In this document: in pieces, positions 10,001 to 18,345 of the stretch
Layout: every line of letters begins with the position of its first letter
How positions within the stretch are numbered: the first letter of the stretch is position 1
Source of the DNA: Amphiura filiformis
Lineage: Eukaryota; Echinodermata; Ophiuroidea; Amphilepidida; Amphiuridae
Length of the DNA stretch: 64,000 nucleotides
NCBI RefSeq assembly: GCF_039555335.1
Contig: NW_027305509.1
Span: 124,001-188,000 of the forward strand
Direction: 5' to 3'
Program-made: the position numbers and the translations under genes
The notes under the pieces: model-generated
What the model saw: only the letters and a program-made list of their open reading frames with translations
What the model was told of the DNA's origin: nothing
The model's database searches: none

Positions 10001-12683
10001 TTTTCTAGAAATACTTTTGACTGTTTATAATCTTAATTTAGTGTGTCAATTGTAAGAGCTTGCCAACTCATTTTCATATCAAAAACCATTAATCAAAAAT
10101 CCCAATCCCGTTTTTAATTATGAATATTTTTTTTAACATTTTATCCAAATTGACTTAAATTCTCAATTCTCAATCCCATTTTTGGATAATTATAAAATTT
10201 CGGCTTTTGCAAAATGTTGACAAAACTATTATAACTTCTAATTATTTTTGGTCTCAAATATACATTATAGACTCATACGAGGAATTTTCTGGCCAGGAGA
10301 CACAAACAAACGAGCGTAAGTATTTAAAGTCTGCTTAAATGATATCACTGATCATTCTATTCTGTTCATTTTTGAAACCATTTTCATTTTTAGCAATCTA
10401 TAAGAGGAATGTGAGGTTCTATGGAATTTAAAAGCATTGGTATTATTAGTATCAATAATTATTGTTTATCACACCCGAGTTTGTAACATGTTCGTTTAAT
10501 TAGACCTAATAATAACTAGCAAGATGTAATGCTTTTCAAATGAGTACACTTGAGGAACACGAGCTTTGTTTAGCATGGGAGCAGAAGGGAGCACACCACT
10601 AATTCAGCGTCCCATTGAAACACACGGGAAAACACTCCTTTTCTTTGCGCGATTTTAGGCCTTTTCGGCAACAAATTGACTATAAAATACTACCAATCGA
10701 TTGCAAATCGATGAAAATTTAATATATGTTTCAATGTACGGGTAGTCTTCCCATTAAATTTCGAGATATGGGCGTTTAAACAGCACCATGACCATTTTCG
10801 ACCCGTTTTTACCCTGAAACCCCGTTTCTGGCCATTTTCTCAATCCGAGGGCCTACTTTTTTCAAAAATTGGGTAATGCAACTTTTTTGGGATCAAAGTT
10901 CATGTATAGGTCTCAAACTTTTATATAAGCTATAACATGCTTTTCTTTTTGATTACAAGTCCACAGAAAGGCCCAGAATACCTCAAAAAATAATTAGGTT
11001 TTACCGGAACTCATTAGGGTTACACAAATGGCGCATTGATTTGGAGGTGTGCGCCCAGAACACCGAATCCTTCCGCATTTGGTGTTACCCTTGAGGGCGC
11101 ACACATCCAAAGCACTCCGCGCGCGATGTAATGTGGACGAGTTCCGGTAAAACCAAAATATTTTTTGAGGTATTTTGGGCCTTTCTGTGGACTTGTAAAT
11201 AAAACGAAAATCATGTTATAGCCTACATAAAAGCTCGAGACCTACACATGAATTTAGATCCCCCAAAAACGTTGCATAACCCAATTTTTGAAAAAAGTAT
11301 AGGCCCTCGGATTGAAATAATTGCCAAGAACGGGGTTTCAAAAGCCCATATCTCAAAATTTAATCAGAAGACTACCCGTACATTGAAACATATATTAAAT
11401 TCTCCTTTCATCAATCGATTGGTGGTATTTTTATATTCAATTTGTTGCCGAAAAGGTGTAAATTCGCGCAAAGAATCGCGTTTTCACGTGTGTTTCAATG
11501 GGACATTCTATTGGTAGTGGGTCTCCTTTGGGAGCAAAATTATTGTTTGTTATGATGAAATTAAATGATATGTAATTGATCAATGTTCGGAATATCACAC
11601 TAGGATCACACTAAAATGCCTCCTAGTGTCACATGGTACATCTTGACCACGTCAAAAAGTAATCCGCGAACGAAATGGTCAGGCGGCATTCGTGCATGCT
11701 AAAAAGAAAGATAACGGCCAAAGGGAGGCCAGCGGTTTTTGACAGACCATTTAAAAATTCACCACCCCGGGCGGGGTACTCATAATTATTGCACTACTGT
11801 CTATTAAATTAGCTTAGATTCTTGTATTTTTAAGATATTGGAAAAAACAAACATTGTGGTCAAAGTCATCAAAGAAAAGTGTTAGCACAGCCTTAGACCC
11901 AACGTGATTTATACTTTTCAAATTCCAAAGTTCAATTTAAAACCCCGTTCCTTTTCAATTTTGCCTCATTTTAGGCAGTTACTTGGATCCACCAAAAGGG
12001 TTCGCGACCTTTTCACAAATCGAGTAGGACGGTCCATTCCAAACTTAGGGCATAGACCCTATCCAACTTAGCAAAAATATCTGTCCACCAATCAGTCCTG
12101 CTATTTCAATTGATATACCGTTCCGGTTATTGGATAGGGTATGGTCCACTGGTTTTTGTTGCACGAAATTAGGTAAAGCTCCTTGAGGTATGCGCGATTA
12201 CGTTTTATGCATAACATTATTCTGAGCATTATTTTTTCCTAAACAATGACATTAAAATTACGGATTTCGTTTTTATTTCAACTGGTTTTATCGATATAAT
12301 GTAAATAGAATTTTGTTTAATACCATCATTCCTTCCCAAGAATATCAGCATTCACTTGAAATTTTCAGATACAGTGACTTTACCAGAATTGTGTTCTGTG
12401 TAAACCCAAGTCATTGTTTTAAATAATATTTTCTTGAACAAAAGTTCTTGTTTCCACATGTCCTTCTCATAGAATTGAACAGACAGTAGTCCCTAATCAC
12501 TTTACAGATGTAAGGATATTAAAAGATCAATTCATTTACGTAATTAAAAGTTCAAAATTTATACCTCCTGTTCTTAGCTTTGCATGTTAATTGTCAAAAT
12601 TCCGATTGTTCTGATTTCTTACAGATCCATCACCTGGCTGCCCGCCTAGCAGTGGCCTGCACTCCGACGGAGGGAATTATTAA
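939..12683 (+). CDS. EGF/Ig-domain single-pass receptor with ITAM-like tail (3' part of gene)
   Basis: Spliced gene whose 5' end lies before the window; first visible exon begins in phase 1. Exons: 939-1049 (EGF), 1816-2109 (Ig), 2690-2998 (Ig), 3729-4031 (Ig), 6947-7066 (transmembrane), 8191-8244, 10271-10315 and 12625-12683 (stop TAA at 12681). Every junction is phase 1 with AG acceptors and GT donors, and all lengths keep frame. The EGF has six cysteines. The membrane segment is a glycine/valine-rich stretch followed by CWYCCKSRIHCCKK. The tail carries DIYETL and SYEEF, 13 residues apart, which resembles an ITAM, and ends in GGNY. No kinase domain follows. A role as an adhesion or immune receptor signalling through phosphotyrosine is inference. 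A polyadenylation-type AATAAA lies at 12930. The family was not recognised; a Tie-like receptor remnant is an alternative. Confidence 0.75.
1061..1360. mobile_element. foldback MITE (300 bp) in the EGF-Ig intron
   Basis: Two arms of about 135 bp are near-complementary (CATAAAGAAAGTCCGCAC at the left, GTGCGTACTTTCTTTACG at the right), meeting around 1205. It begins 12 bp after the EGF exon. Confidence 0.65.
1816..2109 (+). CDS. Ig-domain exon 1
   Basis: Phase 1-1 exon of 294 nt. The B-strand cysteine is in FNVQCMV, the C-strand tryptophan in IIWRING and the F-strand cysteine in LEVTCEL, as in a C2/I-type Ig domain. An extra cysteine pair (NKCSDDNYC) lies in the middle. Donor GTGAGT. Confidence 0.8.
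2110..2689. other. intron without recognised content
   Basis: AT-rich DNA between the first and second Ig exons. No repeat arms or coding signal were recognised. Confidence 0.4.
2690..2998 (+). CDS. Ig-domain exon 2 (atypical, cysteine-rich)
   Basis: Phase 1-1 exon beginning YCTTSVRFGTSCPVYI, with the B-strand cysteine in HAVLECTS and a F-strand-like THKCCATRTGC. It lacks the usual C-strand tryptophan (LSFFVNDK sits there) and has several extra cysteines. Two phase-compatible donors exist: GTAAGC after 2980 and GTAAGT after 2998, so the exon may end in two places. Confidence 0.7.
3021..3240. repeat. interspersed repeat also seen near 37.56 kb
   Basis: The start GAGCAAGATATACCAACTTG and the following bases recur with small changes at about 37558 (GAGCAAGGTATACCAACTTG), next to the 3.55-kb DNA transposon. 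Family unknown. Confidence 0.4.
3533..3578 (+). pseudogene. possible orphan Ig B-strand exon
   Basis: After a good acceptor (TTATAATTTCAG) the phase-1 frame reads GCTITKQTVDGRTVTIL, like the start of an Ig domain, and meets a phase-1 GTGAGG donor at 3579. The later Ig strands are absent. It may be a decayed domain exon or chance. Confidence 0.25.
3729..4031 (+). CDS. Ig-domain exon 3
   Basis: Phase 1-1 exon. The B-strand cysteine is in AKLYCTAYC, the C-strand tryptophan in MKWIDNVG, and the F strand is GIFTCTAMNDYGDD, a textbook I-set ending. Donor GTAAGA. Confidence 0.85.
4359..6039. mobile_element. PIF/Harbinger-like non-autonomous element interrupted by a LINE
   Basis: Terminal inverted repeats of about 60 bp start GGGAACAACCCAAAAGTTC (left) and end GGGTTGTTCCC (right). 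Both sides are flanked by TAA (4356-4358 and 6040-6042), a TWA duplication typical of PIF/Harbinger. The interior is almost wholly the LINE fragment, so the element was probably a short MITE before that insertion. Confidence 0.6.
4600..5886 (+). mobile_element. 3' fragment of a non-LTR retrotransposon (LINE)
   Basis: Two overlapping frames (4639-4995 and 4923-5615) carry the C-terminal part of a LINE reverse transcriptase protein. The post-catalytic segment reads CINYVCAVW and then IEKLQLQMARYILKAPRNTP, and a zinc-knuckle-like TCPLCKSGSEDLSHFLFTC follows. One frame break lies between the two parts. The 3' end is an (AAAT)n tail at 5858-5886, the usual LINE signature. Polymerase motifs are absent, so the copy is 5'-truncated and dead. 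The clade (Jockey, CR1 or Nimb type) could not be settled by eye. Confidence 0.75.
6491..6568. repeat. 25-bp-arm hairpin beside a tRNA-like box
   Basis: GAACTCAGTCCTCAATGATAG pairs with its complement ending at 6565, with one bulge and a loop of about 24 nt. Just upstream GGAGTCGAACCCGCGCC is a tRNA T-arm-like B box on the minus strand, so this is probably SINE-derived. Confidence 0.45.
6947..7066 (+). CDS. transmembrane exon of EGF/Ig receptor
   Basis: Phase 1-1 exon after TTTGATTTCAG encoding AKNKK, a hydrophobic run VAFGVGVSVGSLIVVGAIVG, then a cysteine- and lysine-rich juxtamembrane segment (WYCCKSRIHCCKK) that could be palmitoylated. Donor GTAATT. Confidence 0.75.
7440..8125. mobile_element. 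CCCAGCAAACAC-ended foldback element
   Basis: It starts CCCAGCAAACACAAAAACG and ends GTGTTTGCTGGG, with an internal second CCCAGCAAACAC at about 7693. Inside are many AAACGTTTT units and repeated TATAACCCGACATTTAAACG in both orientations. A related partial copy lies at about 48.61-49.04 kb. Confidence 0.6.
8191..8244 (+). CDS. tail exon with YETL motif
   Basis: 54-nt phase 1-1 microexon (acceptor ATTATAG, donor GTAAGT). It encodes EDIYETLTGDRERDSISD, with a YxxL tyrosine motif. Confidence 0.6.
9360..9432. repeat. (ATTT)n microsatellite
   Basis: ATTTATTTATTT runs interrupted by AGGCCTATGCCT and ACTGAC. Confidence 0.7.
9664..9890 (+). mobile_element. tRNA-derived SINE
   Basis: The head looks like a tRNA: A-box TTGGCTCAGTGGTAACGC, then B-box CCGGGTTCGATTCCC about 35 nt later. 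It is followed by a non-tRNA body of about 150 bp. It lacks the context and 3' end of a functional tRNA gene. Confidence 0.65.
10271..10315 (+). CDS. tail exon with YEEF motif
   Basis: 45-nt phase 1-1 microexon (acceptor CATTATAG, donor GTAAGT). It encodes HSYEEFSGQETQTNE. The tyrosine follows the previous exon's YETL at ITAM-like spacing. Confidence 0.55.
10579..11533. mobile_element. 955-bp near-perfect foldback (giant hairpin)
   Basis: Arms of about 450 bp are complementary along almost their whole length. For example GTCCCATTGAAACACACG (left) matches CGTGTGTTTCAATGGGAC (right), and TTTTCGGCAACAAATTGA matches its complement near 11440. The loop is at about 11030-11110 and contains a GTGCGCCC/GGGCGCAC pair. 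No transposase was recognised. Confidence 0.7.
12625..12683 (+). CDS. terminal exon of EGF/Ig receptor
   Basis: After GATTTCTTACAG the phase-1 frame reads HPSPGCPPSSGLHSDGGNY and stops at TAA. The acceptor is strong and the frame is consistent with the preceding microexons. Confidence 0.55.
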
Positions 12684-13604
12684 ACAAATTAGTAGGGTTA
12701 CTTTACCATGCGTTATATTCATTTAAACCAATTAAAAGGGTACTTATATTAAGCCAGTAATGTCGCTTTATATCTAGAAAAATCATAACTTAGCTCGTGT
12801 AAACGTATTCCTTCAATTAAAATATGGCTTTATTTTTATTATAAAGAGTGTAAGAGCAGATAACCTTTTCTGACTTCATTATCTCTAAAGTTAACGTCCA
12901 AAGTATATAAAACTATTATTTGAACAGGAAATAAATTCTATAGTAAATATAAGATTTTTTTAAATTACAGTTTTGGAACAAATCCCTGAAATACACTTTA
13001 GATATGGCACGGTTTAGGGGAAAAACCACGGACATGTTTTCAAAAGAAACTCTCAAACCATATAATTATTTCTTAAACACGTAAGAAAGTTCATGCAATC
13101 TTATTGGTCCTTAGCCGTGTGGTATGACACGAAAAAACATACTTTAGCGAGTGCGTGTAGACACAATGCTCGTATGCACTATTTGAACCAATCGGAGGTG
13201 CATAGCAACAAAGGGACTAATCGATTCTAAGCCCTAGGTAATTCCTTGTAAAATGTAGGATTTAATTTGATTAAAATTTGGTGTAGTTATGATTAATATA
13301 TTTATTTGAATTGCAGTGCTTAAGAATGAGAATAAAGGTATTGTTTTAGCCGATGTCGAACATTTATCGTCTCACAACCATCATTATTTTTGGCGTAAAA
13401 CATACTAAAATCATGATGTCGCACGACGTGCCAAAGATATTTGCTCTTCCTTCGTCACGAAGGAAAACAAGGCGGCTGGAACAAAGACTAACATCTCATC
13501 TGGTCAAAAGAGGGCGAAACGCTTGAAATGTAGTGGTCTCCGGTTCTCATGTCTATTTCAATACAGCATTGGTGTCAGACCTATTATAATGTTCATTTTA
13601 ACCG

Positions 13605-14525
13605 TTATTTGTTAAACTGCAATTTTACTTTTGAAAGTAAATATGGTATGAACTTCGTATTTGCTGTGGAGAATACATGTCACATGTGTATTCAATATTT
13701 GTTAACAAAAAATTGTGTCTGTATATCTTGATGCAATATTTTAGGTGAAATGCATTTTTTGATGATTTTGTTCAATTTTGACCAAAAATTTTTTTATTTT
13801 ACATGGTAAAAAATGGAATTTGTAAAAATATTTGAAATAAAAAGTATACCAATGCATTTGAATAAGCATATCAAAAAAGGCAATCATGACAACTTCCTGA
13901 AACCAGAGGTTTTTGACCTATGACCTCTTGAAAATCGAAGGTCAACATAAAATTAACGTTTTTAGCAGTTTTGCCATCAAAATGGACTGAAAATGGCGGG
14001 AAATGTGGTTGTTATGTTAACTGATCAACATGTGACTCCTGCAACAATCCTAAAATTGTGATACTAGTTCATATAAATAATATTAATTGTAATAAAAACT
14101 TCTGTATAGCAAGCAACCAATAAATATTTTGAAAAAAATGACCATTTTTAGCTAAAAATTGCCATTTTTAGCCAAAAACAAGCATTTTATGATGACCTTT
14201 GATTTTCAAGAGGTCATAGGTCAAAAACCTTTGTTTTTAGGAAGTTGCCATGATTCACTTTTTTGATGTACACATTCTTATCAATACATTGGTATACTTT
14301 TTATTTCAAATATCTTAAATTTTAATTTTTTTCCATGCTTTACCATGGAAAATTCACCTTTTTTTGGTCAAAATTAAACAAAATCACCGAAAATTCAAAT
14401 TTTTGGTCTAAATATAAAGATGAAATTTTTTTGTTAACAAATATTGAATATACATGTGACATGTATTCTCTACAGCAAATATGATGTTCATACTTTATTT
14501 ACTTTCAATGTTATAGCTGTTTTAA
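13605..14525. mobile_element. 920-bp foldback (giant hairpin)
   Basis: Arms of about 400 bp: ACATGTCACATGTGTATTCA and ATTTGTTAACAAAAAATT at the left recur as complements near 14440-14465. Left and right versions of a block ending GACCTCTTGAAAATC face each other near 13920 and 14205. The loop is near 14000-14140. No protein was recognised. Confidence 0.65.
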
Positions 14526-15339
14526 TAAGTGACATTTTTGGTGGAAAAAAAGGTAAATAGAATCACAAAAACTGAATTTTTCAATTCCAATATCTCAGCC
14601 CACGTCACTTTTCAGAAATGCCAGCCGGGTAAAATGAAAAGATCATAGTGTGTAGATACATTTTAACACCATAAGAAGCTTTGTCCAAAAATGTTGGAAT
14701 AAAAATCACTATGTAAATCTTAAATCATAGGACTTGTTATTGCGGCCTTCCTGCTATTGGCCTATGTATTTAAAAGTATAAAAGTGGAAAAATCCAAAAA
14801 ATATGTATTTCATGTTGAAATGGCATATGCTTTTCTGGAAGGCATAAGTCCAAAACTATGGGTCACAGAAATAAGTCACTGCCTCATTTCAAATATATAG
14901 TTTTAGTTTTGGTTTTGGTTTTGGTCACGTGGTTTCCTATTGTCCTGCCTAACCACTTGAATCATAAGATATCGAACTCATTGTTTCTACCTTTTGTTTA
15001 AAACCGAACATTTGTGTCAGTCAGTTTCGGTTTTGGTTTCAGTTTCTTATAAGTGGTGTGGATCGTAAAATTATTTGATTTGAAGTTACCTACTCTAAGT
15101 ATACAAAAGAAATGTTTAAATTTCGCAGTTTCACGAATTTGCCTAAGCTGATTTCACTGTGAAAATATATAGACCATCGAAATATTTCCACAGACATTAC
15201 AATAGGCACTTGACAGATTATGACTTCAGTGTTATAAACACTATTATACACAACTCTATTTATGTGCATGTCGCATGACGGAAGATCAATATCATAGAAA
15301 GCTGGTTTAAACTAACTTTTATTCAATTTATTTATTGGA

Positions 15340-15700
15340 GAATAGAGAGAGAGAGATAGAAGAGATCGCCAGGGAAAGAGGGTATGTGTGTGTGAGGGGG
15401 AGGGGGTAAGGGTAAGGGAGAAAGAGAAACAGAGGGGAGAGAGCATTGGAACTGGATAGGGAAGGAGGGGGAGAGGGGGGGCTCAAGAGTGGAGTGGAAT
15501 AATAGGGAAGAGTCGATATCGAGTGTGGGGAGGGGAGGGAGGAGGTTATATATAGGTGGCGGAGGGAACATAGGTAAGAGGTATGGGTTGTGCTTTCCGG
15601 GGAATAATCTAATTCATAATCAAATCATCTACATCATCATGCATCGTTTATATTTCAGACAAATAAACAAAACACCCCCACCCCCACCCCCACCCCTCAA
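15340..15700. repeat. purine-rich and (CCCCCA)n simple repeats
   Basis: A GA/GGGA-rich tract occupies 15345-15560, and four CCCCCA-type units occupy about 15664-15692. The proline-rich frames across it are products of composition. Confidence 0.7.
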
Positions 15701-16311
15701 TATATGCACATGATGTCTATGCATAACTTATCAAACGAATCTCGGAACTCGGGTGTAATTTTATGGTGTCTTGGAAGTGTGCCACATACGGCAGAGAGCA
15801 TCAAAAGTCGTCCGCGTTGATAGATATCGATAATGAAAATGTTAGCACAATAGGCTATTATATACGTATGGTTATAGGCCATTATACTTTTGATTATATA
15901 TACCCTCTTGTGTCCTCCCAGCACAATAGTGTTATGAGTGCATACCAGTTCATCTCCACATTTTAATCCCTTGATTTTTGGTTTCTGAACAATAGAGAAA
16001 CCAAAACTATATATTTGAAATTGTCCACTGTGAACTTTTTCAATTCAAAGATCCAGCTCAATACATTAATATACATTTCTTGTCAAATAAATATATTTTC
16101 TCTCCAAAAATAAATAGCGTAACAATGGGCATTTTTCACAGATATAAAATATTCATATGCCCTCATTACTCAGAAATTAAGGTTACAGTTAATTTTCTTT
16201 TGAAGTTATGGCTACTTTTAGATTTGACATTTTTGGGTAAAACTTGAAAAGAAAGTCACAAAAAACACATTTTAAACCAAAATATCTCAGTTCACGTCAC
16301 TTTTCAGAAAT

Positions 16312-16378
16312 GCCAGCCGGGTTAATCAGAAAGATGAGACTCTTCTGCTTAATTTTAACCCGGCTGGCACTTTTGTCC
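16312..16378. repeat. perfect 15-bp-stem hairpin
   Basis: TGCCAGCCGGGTTAA at the left is exactly complementary to TTAACCCGGCTGGCA at the right, with a loop of about 29 nt. The left half recurs at about 14620. Confidence 0.6.
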
Positions 16379-17474
16379 ACAAAATGTTGCACGGGACCTT
16401 ATGTAGCCAGAAAATGGCCTCTCTACTGACAGAAAATCGATAAAAATTGAGGGCGCTGGTCGCTGTGAGCAAATCACCATGGCTTTAAGGGCAGATGTCA
16501 GTTTACATTGATGTGCCAATATAATACGGACACAGATTATGTAGACTTTTTCGTAGCCTAAGATCAGTGAAGGTCACAAACTATCAAAAACAAACCGTTT
16601 CCTTTATATGGGTACACCATCCTGTTATGCATGGTGACCCACACACACACACACACACCCCAACCAACTTCCTTTTTCAATACATATACAGCACATTTTA
16701 TTGATGGAAACATGTATCTGACTGAAATTCGCGATCAAGTTCATGATCAGTTCCAGGTAGCGTTTCTGTAATAATTGAACTGATTTAAAGTGATTGCAGT
16801 CAGCAGGAAAATACAGGTAGGTAATATGTCTCAATATGAGTAGAAAATATCATAAAAAGCTAATTTTCATAGATGTTCCGATTTCAGTTTAGACACGGAA
16901 GTTTAGACGTTGTAAACGAGTGAAAATACACGTGACCCAATATGTTTGAAAACGAATTACAAAAGCTACAGTTGACCGATTTTTGAGTTCCATTTTGCTA
17001 TAGAGCATACATTTGATACGAAAGGTGCTGGCATGGAAGTTATATAAGAGCAGGCTAACTCCATGAGGCAACTATATGCTTATTGGTAGGCCTATGTAGT
17101 TGAATGCAGTGGCGTAGCGTCATAGGGGCACGTGGTCCCCAATCGATTGCAAATTGTAGAAAATTGTAGGAAAATTGCACACAAAAACCGGCTAGTGCCC
17201 CCCCAATCTGACCTGCCCCCCCATCATGGTCGGTGCCCCACCCCCACCCCCAATATTATGACCCACGCCACGCCACCGTTATTTGTGTCTCCTAAAGATG
17301 CATTAAAATTATGTCCACCTATGTCCCTATATCATAGACGTCATTCAGAGTTTACTCCAAATGTTCGTAAACACAGATGTTGTATACTAAGTTGATTTAA
17401 ATCAATTGTATTTGACATACAGGGACATTATACACTACAGATATTATTAGGCATTCTGAAATACGACCAAAGAT

Positions 17475-18345
17475 ATGGCATCGACCACTACATTGCTTGA
17501 AGTTCAAAAAACGGTCTTACTTCTAAACAAAGCTACTGACTATACACCGAAAGAGGTCCGTGAAGCTTTGAGTTTCTTGTACCATGTCTTTTGGACCGAC
17601 CAAAGCCGAACTGCAAAAGAAGCTACAAAACATGGATTGGGAAACTTATTTGTTAAAATGTCGAAGTTTATGCTTACGCAAAAAAGTGAAGACTTTAGCA
17701 TGGTGGTAGCCGTCTTTTGGAACTACACCGATGATTGTCCAGAGCTTGGATGCGATCTTGGTAGAAATAGAGCAATTGATTACATCATAAGCTTGTTGGA
17801 TGGCTCAGCTCCGGAAAAATTTGAAAAGAAATCAACACAAGATTTGTTTGGATTGCTCTCTATTCTCCATAACTCAATCCGACACGACGAGTGCTCAGAG
17901 AACCGTCGTATCTATCGTCAAGCAGGAGCTGTGGAGCTGTTGAAGAAATGGGTTCACTCATCGGAAATGGTGTTAAAAGTGGAATCGTTGCTAGTTCTTG
18001 CTTATATCACTAACGAGGCAGAAAGCGAGCTTCTCGGGAAAGACGACCAGGCTGTAACGTTCTTGGTGGATATGTTGAAAAAGGCAGTACAATCAAGCGA
18101 TCACAATGTAGATGTTAAATCTTCGGGCTTCTCGGCAGCAGAAATTCTGAAAGGTCTAAGTCATCTTGTCATAAATGACTCCAACAAGAAGGTTGTGTTT
18201 AAGAGTGGAGGTGTGTCGACGATCAACCGGATGCTGAAGTCGGATTTTACGGCGGAGGAGCAATGTTTGGCAGCTGGTACACTATGGAAGTTAGCATTTG
18301 ACGATACCGTGAAACAAAGTGATGATATCAAAGAAAGCTTGAGAG
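17475..18345 (+). CDS. TIR gene copy 1, exon 1 (ARM repeats)
   Basis: The start codon sits in AAAGATATGGC, as in copy 2. It encodes 290 residues of armadillo-like helices. Donor G|GTAAGA in phase 1; reading on past it is intron. Confidence 0.85.

Larger units (their letters stand above)
12684..17474. other. intergenic region between EGF/Ig receptor and TIR gene copy 1
   Basis: No host coding exon was recognised. It holds the hairpin at 13.6-14.5 kb, a pair of about 125-bp direct repeats (14535-14660 and 16215-16330), purine-rich and CCCCCA simple repeats, and, from about 16485, the start of the duplicated segment. Confidence 0.5.

Noticed and set aside
15332-15713. Proline-rich frames on both strands
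   Set aside because: They come from GA-rich and CCCCCA simple repeats.
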